Source of the DNA: Mycobacterium sp. 155
Lineage (GTDB): Bacteria > Actinomycetota > Actinomycetes > Mycobacteriales > Mycobacteriaceae
DNA: 64,000 nucleotides
Assembly: GCF_000373905.1 (NCBI RefSeq)
Contig: NZ_KB892705.1
Location: 1,565,613-1,629,612 of the forward strand
Reading direction: 5' to 3'
The stretch's first letter is position 1. Each line of letters begins with the position of its first letter. Position numbers and translations under genes: made by a program. Positions 8,932 through 16,079 of the stretch are shown here, piece by piece. The notes under the pieces were generated by a model. It worked only from the letters and a program-made list of their open reading frames with translations, was not told the origin of the DNA and ran no database searches.

Positions 8932-9965
8932 GCCCGCGCCTTTCCGAGGCTCTCCCCCAGGATGCCGGTGGGCCGGAACAGCAGCACCAGCACCAGCAAT
9001 GCGAACGCGACGACATCACGCCATTGAGTGCCCAGCACCGCCTGCCCGTAGTTCTCGATGATGCCGAGCAGCAAACCTCCCAGCAGCGCACCGCGCAGAT
9101 TGCCGATACCGCCGAGCACGGCCGCCGAGAATGCCTTGATACCGAGAATGAACCCGCCCCAGTACACGATGCCCTGCGGCACCTTCAGGGTGTAAAGCAG
9201 TGCCGCGGCCCCCGCCAGCAGACCACCGATGAGGAACGTCGCCATGATGATCCGTTCCCGTGACACGCCCATCAATGTCGCGGTGGTCGGATCCTGGGCC
9301 ACCGCCCGAATACCGCGACCGAACTTCGTCCGGTTGATCGCGATGTCGGTGAGCACCGCGAGGATCACCGCGGCGACGATGACCACCACCGTGACGTTCG
9401 AAACACTCGAGTTGAACACGTGAAACTGAGTCTTGGGCTGCACCAGGATGATCGGTGGCTGGGCATTGCTGCCGCCGTAGCCCCTCAACAGCTGCGGCAA
9501 CACGAAATGCACCACTTCCTGCAGCACAAAGGACATGCCGATAGCCGTGATGAGGAAGGTCAATGGCCGCGCGTTGCGTCTTCGCAGCGGCCGGTAGGCG
9601 ATCAGCTCCAACCCCACGGCCGCTGATCCTGAGACCAGCATCGCGAAGATCATCGCGATGCCCAGGTACATCACCGTCAACCCGATCCCCACGTTGTAGG
9701 CATTGCCGTTGGCGCTGAAGCCCAGTATCACGTCGAGGCAGAAGTAGGCACCGAACATGCCGAGCATGAATATCTCGGAGTGTGCGAAATTGATCAGGCG
9801 CAGTACGCCGAAAACGAGGGTGTACCCCACTGCGACCAATGCGTAGATCGAACCCCACGCCAGACCGTCGATAGTCAGCTGCCAGAACCCGTGCAGCAGG
9901 TTCTCGACATTGAAGTTGATGTCGGCGGCCGTGCATACGTAGCCCTCGACGCAATCCGGCGTCAT
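8928..9965 (-). CDS. livH: Branched-chain amino acid ABC transporter permease LivH
   Basis: Second membrane permease of the Liv importer, 345 residues. After about 30 residues the protein shows the LivH core: GLAWGSIYALVAVGYTLVFGVLRLINFAHSEIFMLG, several further helices, and the cytoplasmic coupling loop RAVAQDPTTATLMGVSRERII. It ends with a helix followed by FRPTGILGESLGKARA. The N-terminus contains two cysteines (CVEGYVC), unusual for this subunit, before the first helix. An internal start near the first helix is possible but would lose no domain. An 87-bp gap with a strong hairpin separates it from livK, while everything downstream is overlapped. Confidence 0.92.
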   Translation of the reverse strand: MTPDCVEGYVCTAADINFNVENLLHGFWQLTIDGLAWGSIYALVAVGYTLVFGVLRLINFAHSEIFMLGMFGAYFCLDVILGFSANGNAYNVGIGLTVMYLGIAMIFAMLVSGSAAVGLELIAYRPLRRRNARPLTFLITAIGMSFVLQEVVHFVLPQLLRGYGGSNAQPPIILVQPKTQFHVFNSSVSNVTVVVIVAAVILAVLTDIAINRTKFGRGIRAVAQDPTTATLMGVSRERIIMATFLIGGLLAGAAALLYTLKVPQGIVYWGGFILGIKAFSAAVLGGIGNLRGALLGGLLLGIIENYGQAVLGTQWRDVVAFALLVLVLLFRPTGILGESLGKARA

Positions 9966-10006
9966 CCGGGTGCGGCTCCTCTTCGCTTGGCGTTACCGAC
10001 GAAGAA

Positions 10007-10035
10007 CGCGTCCGGAACTGGTTGTTCCGGACGCG
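10007..10035 (-). terminator. Perfect 12-bp stem-loop between livK and livH
   Basis: CGCGTCCGGAAC (10007-10018) and GTTCCGGACGCG (10024-10035) are exact reverse complements around a 5-nt loop. The hairpin lies 18 nt after the livK stop and 41 nt before the livH start, reading the minus strand. No U-run follows, so it may be a leaky terminator or a 3' stabiliser that leaves livK mRNA in excess over the membrane genes. That pattern is common for binding-protein operons; the function is inferred. Confidence 0.7.
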
Positions 10036-10052
10036 CTTCCGCTGTCAGATCG

Positions 10053-11267
10053 TCACTGAACCTTGTACACCCAAATCAGCGTGTTGGTGAGTTCACCGGT
10101 GTCGGTCCACTGATATTGACGGGCCACGCCAGGCGCGTTGTAAGTCCGCACGTACTCCAACATTGCGGGCCGGTCCTTGATGCCGGAATCGATGCCCTTG
10201 AGCAGGATGGTGGCCAGGTCATAGCCCTCCGTGCTGTAGGTACCCGGCTCCTGATGGAACTTGTCGTTGTACTCCTTGGCGAACGCCTCCGGCGCGGGGC
10301 TGCACGGGCAGCTCAGGATGGCATCCTTGGACGACTGGCCGGCCTGCTTGACGAACTCCGGATCCTTGGTGCCGTCGGCGCTGACGAACGTCGCTGTGAC
10401 TCCGCCGTCGCGCAGCTGCTGCACGAACGGGGCTGCCTGCGAGTAGTAGCCGCTGTAGAAGATGGAGTCCGGATTGACACCCTTGATCTGGGTCACCGCG
10501 GCCGACAGGTCCTTGTCCTCTTTCTTCACCGAGATGTTGCAGCCCGAATCAGCCACGGGCCCAAGAGTTTCCCGCACCACGGTGGCAAGACCGATGCCGT
10601 AGGCCGACTGGTCGTCGACGACGCACACCTTCTTGTTGCCGAGGGTGTTCTTCAGGTAGTTGGCGATCGCGGTGCCCTGACTGCCGTCGTTGCCGAGGCC
10701 GCGGAAGAACGTGCGCCACCCGTTGTTGCTGAGATCGACGCGGGTCGCCGATGCGGTGGTCGCGACCAGGCCCGCCTGGTTGAACAGACCACCGGTGGCA
10801 TCGGTCTCGCCGGAGAATGCGGGGCCGATCAGGCCGATGATCTCCTGGGTGTCGACAACCCGCGGCGCGATGCCGTTGGCCTTGTTGGGATCACCTTCGG
10901 TGTCGAACTTCTCAAGTGTCACCTGGCAGCCGGGGTTGGCCGCATTGTGCTTGTCGACCGCCAACTGCGCACCGTTGAGAATGTTGATGCCCAGGGCGGC
11001 ATCCGGGCCGGTGAGCGCGCCCATCATGGCGAGCTTCACGGGCCCGCACGTGGCCTTGCCGTCACCGGCCGGATCGGCCGCCGCCGCGGTGTCAGGCGGC
11101 GTGATCTGGGCGCCGTTTTCATCGATCGGGAATTGCTCGACGATCGTCAGATCCGTCTGCGCCGCCTGTTGCTCGGGCGACGACTGCTTCTGACAGCCGG
11201 CCATGCCGAGCACAATCAGCCCGGCACTGCCGAGAACAAATGCTTTTCGTGCCATGCCACCGCGCAC
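10053..11267 (-). CDS. livK: Branched-chain amino acid binding lipoprotein LivK
   Basis: Substrate-capturing lipoprotein of the Liv importer. The GTG at 11267 (404 residues) is preferred because GGAGGT lies five bases upstream; an in-frame ATG at 11255 and a much longer ATG at 11366 are less well placed. A signal sequence (KAFVLGSAGLIVLGMAGC) ends at a lipobox cysteine, so the protein should be diacylglyceryl-modified by an Lgt such as the one encoded at 42.4-44.0 kb. The rest is a periplasmic-binding type I fold with KLAMMGALTGPDAALGINILNG near residue 75 and VVDDQSAYGIGLA mid-protein. It is first in the operon and separated from livH by a hairpin. Confidence 0.9.
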   Translation of the reverse strand: MRGGMARKAFVLGSAGLIVLGMAGCQKQSSPEQQAAQTDLTIVEQFPIDENGAQITPPDTAAAADPAGDGKATCGPVKLAMMGALTGPDAALGINILNGAQLAVDKHNAANPGCQVTLEKFDTEGDPNKANGIAPRVVDTQEIIGLIGPAFSGETDATGGLFNQAGLVATTASATRVDLSNNGWRTFFRGLGNDGSQGTAIANYLKNTLGNKKVCVVDDQSAYGIGLATVVRETLGPVADSGCNISVKKEDKDLSAAVTQIKGVNPDSIFYSGYYSQAAPFVQQLRDGGVTATFVSADGTKDPEFVKQAGQSSKDAILSCPCSPAPEAFAKEYNDKFHQEPGTYSTEGYDLATILLKGIDSGIKDRPAMLEYVRTYNAPGVARQYQWTDTGELTNTLIWVYKVQ

Positions 11268-11451
11268 GCTCCACCTCCGGGTCAGTGTTGTCAGCGGCGC
11301 CGACGACCATGCCCGACCAGGCAGGTGCCGGTGCTTAGGGGTAGAACATAGCCAAAGCATCGCCACAGTGCGGGATGTTGACCGATGCCGGTCGCGTCGG
11401 CACTAGTCGAATGCGATCCTCCGCAACATCAGAAACCCGGAATTGACACCG

Positions 11452-12078
11452 CTAGCTGTCGTCGTCGGCGGTGTGTTCCGGTTCGTCGAGGGATTCCAGG
11501 ACCACTTCGGCGACCCGTTTCATGGTGGTCCGGCGATCCATCGCAGCCCGCTGAATCCACTTGAACGCCTCGGGCTCGGTCATCTGGTGCTTGCTCTGCA
11601 GCAGGCCTTTGGCGCGCTCGACCAGCTTGCGAGTCTCCAACCGGTCCGACAGGTTGGCAACTTCGGATTCCAGTGCCGTGATCTCGCCGAAACGGCTGAC
11701 CGCAACTTCGATAGCCGGGATGAGGTCGGTGACATTGAACGGTTTCACGAGGTAGGCCATGGCACCGGCGTCGCGGGCCCGCTCGACCAGCTCGCGCTGG
11801 CTGAACGCGGTGAGCACGACGATTGGGGCGATGCGCTTGCTGGCGATCTCGGCGGCGGCGTCGATCCCGTCGCGACGCGGCATCTTGACGTCCATGATCA
11901 CCAGGTCCGGCCGCAGCTTCTCGGCGAGGTCGACAGCTTCCTGCCCGTCACCGGCCTCGCCGACCACGTCATAGCCCTCCTCGCGCAGCATCTCGGCGAG
12001 ATCGAGCCGGATGAGTGCCTCGTCCTCGGCGATGAGGACGCGGTGGGGCTTGCCAGTGTGAGTCGGTGACCCGGTCAT
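11452..12078 (-). CDS. pdtaR: ANTAR-domain response regulator PdtaR
   Basis: A 208-residue response regulator. Residues 14-130 are the receiver domain with the acidic pair EDE, the phospho-acceptor in VIMDVKMP, the threonine in VVLTAFS and the lysine in YLVKPFN. A short coiled segment (ALESEVANLSDRLETRKLVERAKGLLQ) leads into the three-helix ANTAR domain (residues 150-200), which binds dual-hairpin RNA and acts as an antiterminator in related proteins. It corresponds to M. tuberculosis Rv1626, whose partner kinase PdtaS is encoded elsewhere. The ATG at 12078 matches that protein's length; a start at 12150 adds unrelated residues. The 184 bp between its stop and livK holds only the livK leader. 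Confidence 0.9.
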   Translation of the reverse strand: MTGSPTHTGKPHRVLIAEDEALIRLDLAEMLREEGYDVVGEAGDGQEAVDLAEKLRPDLVIMDVKMPRRDGIDAAAEIASKRIAPIVVLTAFSQRELVERARDAGAMAYLVKPFNVTDLIPAIEVAVSRFGEITALESEVANLSDRLETRKLVERAKGLLQSKHQMTEPEAFKWIQRAAMDRRTTMKRVAEVVLESLDEPEHTADDDS

Positions 12079-12163
12079 GGAGATATTGTGTCGCGGCAGC
12101 CGCTGGCGAGCGACCGCGGGGCCATCCTCTATGGTGGTAGGCCGCAGCATCCAACGGAGCGAC

Positions 12164-12240
12164 GCCCTCGTATCCCAACTGGCAGAGGAAACGGATTCAA
12201 AACCCGTCCAGTGTGAGTTCGAATCTCACCGAGGGCACCA
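12164..12240 (+). tRNA. tRNA-Leu, anticodon CAA, with short variable loop
   Basis: A 77-nt tRNA with encoded CCA. The 7-bp acceptor stem GCCCTCG/CGAGGGC is perfect. The anticodon loop TTCAAAA gives anticodon CAA (reads UUG, leucine). The T arm is GTGAG-TTCGAAT-CTCAC, the discriminator base is A, and CCA ends at 12240. Only five bases (CCAGT) lie between the anticodon stem and T stem, so it lacks the long variable arm typical of bacterial tRNA-Leu. The D stem is short (TCC/GGA) and the anticodon stem has an A-C pair at its loop end. I recall an annotated 77-nt tRNA-Leu at this place in M. tuberculosis, but the identity rests on the anticodon. Confidence 0.88.
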
Positions 12241-12404
12241 AAAACGCCAGGTAGAAGCAGGTTTTCCTGCCAGTGTGGCAGCAAGCTGAACCGTCCAGTA
12301 AGCAGGGCCCGCGCACTATGCGGCCCCTGAGAGCCCCAACGCGCAGCTCGCAAAAGTTTTTGACCGCGGCAAGCGCTGGCCGCCCGACGACGATGAATCC
12401 GGGG

Positions 12405-13094
12405 CTATGGGGCCGGCGCGTCCACCGGCGGGGCCGGCTCAGGGAGCCGCGGACCACCCTCGACCGGCGCGGTCCCGTACAGCGGGACGCTGGCAGCCCC
12501 GGGGTCGTCAAGGTTGCCGACCGGGCCGACCGGGATGTTGGTGCCCGCCGGCGGGGCGGTCCCCGGCAGCGGTTCGGACAGCTGCGGCGCCGGCATCCGG
12601 CCGAGCGCACCGTGCAGCATCGCGTGCGTGCCCTTTAGCCCGTCGACCCGGGCGAACGGGCCGGGTGCACCCGGCTGCAATTGGTACTGATTGGCGGCGC
12701 CGTCGCCGGGCACCCGGTACTGGGTCGGGTTGAGGAACTGGCCCGCCGACAGCAGGTCGGTATTGGGCGCCGATGCACCCGGGTCGCCGGAGGGTATGCG
12801 CTGGCCCAGCAGGAACTGGTCCATCGACAGTCCCGCCGCACCCAGTGGCCCGAGGCCCTGCACCTGTGGCGCGGCCGGATCCAGCGGGGCCGGCTCGGCT
12901 GGTGCGCCCGGATCGGGCGACGATGTGACGTCCGGAGCCGCCGCGGCGGCGGCCGGGTCCAGCGGAGTCGGATCACCTGCGTCGGCCACGGCTGTCGCAG
13001 CGGTAACGACGGGGAGCGCGCACAGCAGCGCCCCGCCGAGCACGCCGGCGACCCGCCGCCGCGCCGAGCGTCGATCGTTCGACTGTGAGGCCAC
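12405..13094 (-). CDS. Exported Ala/Pro-rich mycobacterial protein
   Basis: A 229-residue protein of unknown function. The GTG at 13094 begins a twin-basic N-terminus (SARRRVAGVLGGALLCALPVV) and a signal peptide ending near ATAVADAG. A low-complexity stretch of Ala, Pro and Asp follows (TPLDPAAAAAAPD, APAEPAPLDPAAP), then a segment with SMDQFLLGQRIPSGDPG, QFLNPTQYRVPGDG and a proline-rich C-terminus. No enzyme motif is visible. The start lies 2 nt after the stop of the adjacent MspA porin, so it is very likely co-transcribed with the two porins. It is probably a periplasmic or outer-layer partner, but this is inferred from position only. Confidence 0.6.
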   Translation of the reverse strand: MASQSNDRRSARRRVAGVLGGALLCALPVVTAATAVADAGDPTPLDPAAAAAAPDVTSSPDPGAPAEPAPLDPAAPQVQGLGPLGAAGLSMDQFLLGQRIPSGDPGASAPNTDLLSAGQFLNPTQYRVPGDGAANQYQLQPGAPGPFARVDGLKGTHAMLHGALGRMPAPQLSEPLPGTAPPAGTNIPVGPVGNLDDPGAASVPLYGTAPVEGGPRLPEPAPPVDAPAP

Positions 13095-13096
13095 GA

Positions 13097-13801
13097 TCAG
13101 AACGTCTTGGTGATGCCGTAGTACGCGACGATGTCGTCGGCGTCGGTCCCCGAGCTGGTCAACACCGCATACGACCGCAGCGACGAGGCGCCGACGCAAT
13201 TGTCGATCTTGATGTGGATGTCACGGACCGTGACGCGGGTCTTGTTTCCCTTGAACGACTTCTTGTCGACGACGACGTTGGTGACGGTGCCCGGGCGCGG
13301 CTCGACCTCGATCTGGCCTTGGATCGGCATGGTGAACACCGACCCCACCCGGCCGCTCGGGTCGCTGAGCGACGGATCGAAGGCGAAGTTGCCGGTGCCC
13401 AGACCGATGGATCCGTTGAGCTTGACCTTGTCCATTTCGATGCCGCAGCCGATCTGGTATCCGGTCTCCAGGGTGCCGCCCTTGACGTCGCTCATCCCCT
13501 CGCCGGTGAAGGTGGCGCCCACCAGCCACTCCCGCGACGACAGCGACGTGGTCAGTGGCGCGATCGGCAGCTGGGTCTCGTCCTTGGCGGTGACGGTGAG
13601 GGTGCGGCCGTCGGGGGTGTGCGCGATCCCCGGCGGACCGGAGATCACCGCACCGGTGTCCGGCGGCGGACCGGCGTCCGGTGCCGCGGCGTCAGGCGCC
13701 GGAGCGGTATCTGCGGCGGCCGGTGGGTCGGCAAGGGCGGGTGGGGCTGCGGCCACCGCGACGAGCAGGGCAGCGGCGGGGATGCCGAAGCGATGCAACA
13801 T
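13097..13801 (-). CDS. MspA-family outer-membrane porin
   Basis: A 234-residue secreted porin monomer. The signal peptide ends near APPALADPP. A proline- and aspartate-rich linker of about 35 residues, longer than in classical MspA, then precedes the MspA core from about residue 60. Core motifs are GRTLTVTAKDETQLPI, LSSREWLVGATFTG, GTLETGYQIGCGIEM, NGSIGLGTGNF, DKKSFKGNKTRVTVRDIHIKID and SYAVLTSSGTDADDIVAYYG. Eight such subunits form a water-filled channel through the mycolate layer in known MspA. The C-terminus TKTF matches the family. It lies between a second porin upstream and the exported Ala/Pro-rich gene downstream. Confidence 0.9.
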   Translation of the reverse strand: MLHRFGIPAAALLVAVAAAPPALADPPAAADTAPAPDAAAPDAGPPPDTGAVISGPPGIAHTPDGRTLTVTAKDETQLPIAPLTTSLSSREWLVGATFTGEGMSDVKGGTLETGYQIGCGIEMDKVKLNGSIGLGTGNFAFDPSLSDPSGRVGSVFTMPIQGQIEVEPRPGTVTNVVVDKKSFKGNKTRVTVRDIHIKIDNCVGASSLRSYAVLTSSGTDADDIVAYYGITKTF

Positions 13802-13832
13802 ATCTGACGTTCCTTGTCTCGGGTGGGGTGGG

Positions 13833-14567
13833 CTAAACGGCCTTCGTCACACCGAGGTAGGTGATGACGTCGTCGGTGTTGTCGGTGGAGCTGGTCAGTG
13901 TGGCGTAGGACCGGATGAACGACTGCCCGGCGCAACCGTCGATCTTCACCCGGAACCCGGTAATGGATATGCGCGGTTTGGTGCCCTTGAACGACTTCTT
14001 ACCGACCGGGACGATGTTGACCGTGCCGGGCTTGAGGTCGATCTTGATCTGCTGGTTCAGGCTGGCCGCGATGCCCGCGGGGAAAATGCCCTTCGAGTCC
14101 AGCGACGGCGTCGGGAACAGGTGGATCGGCGAGGAGATGAACGGCGTGATGCCGCCACTCGTGATCGACTCGATATCGTCCTGGATGATGCCGCAGCCGA
14201 TCTGGTAGCCAGCCTCCAGGGTTCCGCCGCCCAACTCGGTGTTGCCGGTACCGGTGACTGCACCGACGAAGGTGCCGTCGACCAGGTATTCGCGCGAGGT
14301 CGGCGAGCCGGTCAGCGATGCCACCGGCTCCATCGACTCGTCGAGGCCGACGACGTTCAGTTGCCAGCCGTCGGGGGTCATCAGCTGGCCGGGTGGGCCG
14401 GAGGGCACCGGTCCGGCCGGTCCGCCCGGCGCCGGGGCGTTCGGTGCGGCATTGGCGGCCGGGACGACGTTTGCGTCGTTCGACGGATCGGCTGCCGCCG
14501 ACCCGGCCAGCACCACCGGGACTACCAGCAATGCGGCCGCGGACACCGCGGCAAGTCGTTGCATCAT
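13833..14567 (-). CDS. MspA-family outer-membrane porin, second copy
   Basis: A 244-residue paralogue of the neighbouring porin, 31 bp upstream of it. A signal peptide (AALLVVPVVLAGSAAADPS) and a Gly/Pro linker (NAPAPGGPAGPVPSGPPGQ) are followed by the MspA core. GWQLNVVGLDESMEPVASL replaces the usual TVSAKD strand, then come TSREYLVDGTFVG, LGGGTLEAGYQIGCGI, GKKSFKGTKPRISITGFRVKIDGCAGQSF and SYATLTSSTDNTDDVITYLG. The region between these (SGGITPFISSPIHLFPTPSLDSKG) is remodelled compared with the NGSIGLGTG segment of classical MspA. The constriction residues may therefore differ, and with them selectivity. Confidence 0.88.
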   Translation of the reverse strand: MMQRLAAVSAAALLVVPVVLAGSAAADPSNDANVVPAANAAPNAPAPGGPAGPVPSGPPGQLMTPDGWQLNVVGLDESMEPVASLTGSPTSREYLVDGTFVGAVTGTGNTELGGGTLEAGYQIGCGIIQDDIESITSGGITPFISSPIHLFPTPSLDSKGIFPAGIAASLNQQIKIDLKPGTVNIVPVGKKSFKGTKPRISITGFRVKIDGCAGQSFIRSYATLTSSTDNTDDVITYLGVTKAV

Positions 14568-14926
14568 GACGGTTCGATGCCTCTCGTTTGTTATCTCGTG
14601 TTATGTCGTGTTATGTCGGCGTGACTTGTCCGCCCAGAATCGTCAGCCAATCGGATTTCAGTTCGGTAAACGCTAGAACAACTCCCGACGGCGCACCGGC
14701 CACCGTCGGGAATATGGCTGTGAGATACCTGTCAATTCATTGAAATCTGCTGCTCAGCGGCATTATTCATACTCGCGCCGAGTCCGAATCACGCTGATTG
14801 GAACGGCGTCGAATTATTTAATTCCTGTTTACCGTACGGACACGTCATTTACCGATCATTGCGCTGACCCGCCCCAGGCCCGTCGGCGAAATCGACGCGC
14901 AGGCCGATGAAAGGAACTTTGCTGCC
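14568..14926. promoter_or_regulatory. AT-rich intergenic region between porins and exported protein
   Basis: This 359-bp gap separates divergent genes. Near the porin start it holds a 10-bp tandem duplication, TCGTGTTATG at 14596-14605 and 14606-14615. Bases 14740-14850 are markedly AT-rich (for example GAATTATTTAATTCC near 14810), which is unusual for this genome and typical of strong mycobacterial promoters or regulator-binding DNA. AAAGGA lies 10-15 bases before the ATG at 14927. No open frame here looks coding. Confidence 0.45.
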
Positions 14927-15505
14927 ATGACTTTCTCGATCACTCGGGGCTTTCACGCCCTGCTAGTGGCCGTCTGCGTCGGCCTTTCGGCCGCTCCGAT
15001 CGCCGCAGCCGACGCGGAAGACAACCTAGTGTCCACGGGCGCGGCGGCAGCTCCGCAATCCACTGACGCCGAAACCCCTGCCCAGCTGCCGGACGCCGCC
15101 GCACCCGTCGCCGACGACGGCGGTGCCGACCCGTCGGTAATGGCATGCAAATCATTCTCCGGCGCAATGAATTTCGCCGCCAGCAACTACGAGGACTTCG
15201 CCTACGACAGCGCGGGCAACGGCAACACCGTCAACTGGTCCGACCCGAACGTGCAGAGTTCGAACTTCACTGGGCGGACAGCGCTGCGGATGGCCGCCGG
15301 CACCGCGATGAATGCTGCCGACACCCCCGGCCTGGACCCGGCGATATCCGAGCCGATGCGGTCATGGTCGATGCGAGCGACCAAGCTGCTGATCATCATG
15401 GGCCTGCACGCCGGCGGCGAGCGGCTCAACAACACCGCGACCGATATGAACACCGACGCACGCAACGTTCAAATGGTCTGCGCTGCTGCGGGGACCGCTG
15501 TGTGA
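14927..15505 (+). CDS. Exported protein of unknown function
   Basis: A 192-residue protein with a clear signal peptide (GFHALLVAVCVGLSAAPIAAADAED), a negatively charged Ala/Pro linker (TPAQLPDAAAPVADDGGADPS) and a C-terminal domain of about 125 residues starting with SVMACKSFSGAMNFAASNYEDFAY. The domain has two cysteines (MACKSF and MVCAAA at the end) that could pair, and a helical middle with TALRMAAGTAMNAADTPGLDP. I recognise it only as a type of small mycobacterial exported protein; no catalytic motif is visible. It is transcribed away from the porins from an AT-rich promoter region and converges on a tiny secreted-protein gene. Confidence 0.65.
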   Translation: MTFSITRGFHALLVAVCVGLSAAPIAAADAEDNLVSTGAAAAPQSTDAETPAQLPDAAAPVADDGGADPSVMACKSFSGAMNFAASNYEDFAYDSAGNGNTVNWSDPNVQSSNFTGRTALRMAAGTAMNAADTPGLDPAISEPMRSWSMRATKLLIIMGLHAGGERLNNTATDMNTDARNVQMVCAAAGTAV

Positions 15506-15559
15506 CGCCGCGAGCCCAGCGCCTCGGCGGTGATCACCGCGTCGTTGATGCGATGGTGC

Positions 15560-15817
15560 TCAGAGGCCGGGGCGCCACGGACCATTACCGTGCCAGTGCC
15601 ACTGGTCGCGGGGTTCGCCGTCGTAGTACCAGTCATCGTGACATCTACGGAAGTCCCAGTTGAAGCCCCATTCGGGATGCCAGAATTCACCCGGGCACCA
15701 GTGGTAGTCGGGTATTGGCGCTACCGGTGCAGCCTGTGCTACAGATCCACCGATACCGGCGAGTCCGATACCTGCTGCTAATATTGCGGCAATAGTTGTA
15801 ATCCGCATTTTGGTCAT
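15560..15817 (-). CDS. Small secreted Trp/His-rich protein
   Basis: An 85-residue protein. The signal peptide (RITTIAAILAAGIGLAGIGGSVAQAAP) leaves a mature chain of about 55 residues. This chain is unusually rich in aromatic residues: seven or more Trp, several His, Tyr and Phe, with two cysteines (HWCPGEFWHPEWGFNWDFRRCHDDWYYDGEP). The Cys pair probably forms a disulfide, and the His/Asp cluster could bind metal. The family is known to me only as small secreted mycobacterial proteins without assigned function. The ATG at 15817 starts immediately before the basic n-region; a longer start at 15925 adds residues that break the signal peptide. Confidence 0.6.
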   Translation of the reverse strand: MTKMRITTIAAILAAGIGLAGIGGSVAQAAPVAPIPDYHWCPGEFWHPEWGFNWDFRRCHDDWYYDGEPRDQWHWHGNGPWRPGL

Positions 15818-16079
15818 CAATTCATGAGACCACGTGATTCCCGGCGGACACCTGACAAAAAACTTCGGGTCTACTGCCGTTGCTCGCTCAATTCCTTCGC
15901 GATACACCGACCATAATTTTCGCAACTGTAAAATTTGTAATTCCTATGTTCGGCGACAAGACTGGCCGAATTTTCGCGCAGCCTACAACTGGTCGAAGTG
16001 TGGGAGTCGGGTCACGCACGAATTGGCATACCCACATTGGACTCTAGCCAGTCGACGACAAAGATTCGCCGACGTCGTG

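Noticed and set aside
9780..11351. Long plus-strand frame of 523 codons
   Set aside because: It lies opposite livK and livH, which have full family motifs and good starts; the translation has no recognisable domain.
11446..11474. ACACCGC/GCGGTGT inverted repeat at the pdtaR end
   Set aside because: Loop of 15 nt and partly inside coding sequence; likely chance in GC-rich DNA.
12257..12270. Small GCAGG-TTTT-CCTGC hairpin after the tRNA
   Set aside because: Only 5 bp and no U-run; insufficient to call a terminator.
15469..15690. Minus-strand stretch containing HHRINDAVITAEALG, reminiscent of an exonuclease C-terminus
   Set aside because: Too short and overlapping two better genes; no DEDD motifs nearby. 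Could be chance or a remnant.
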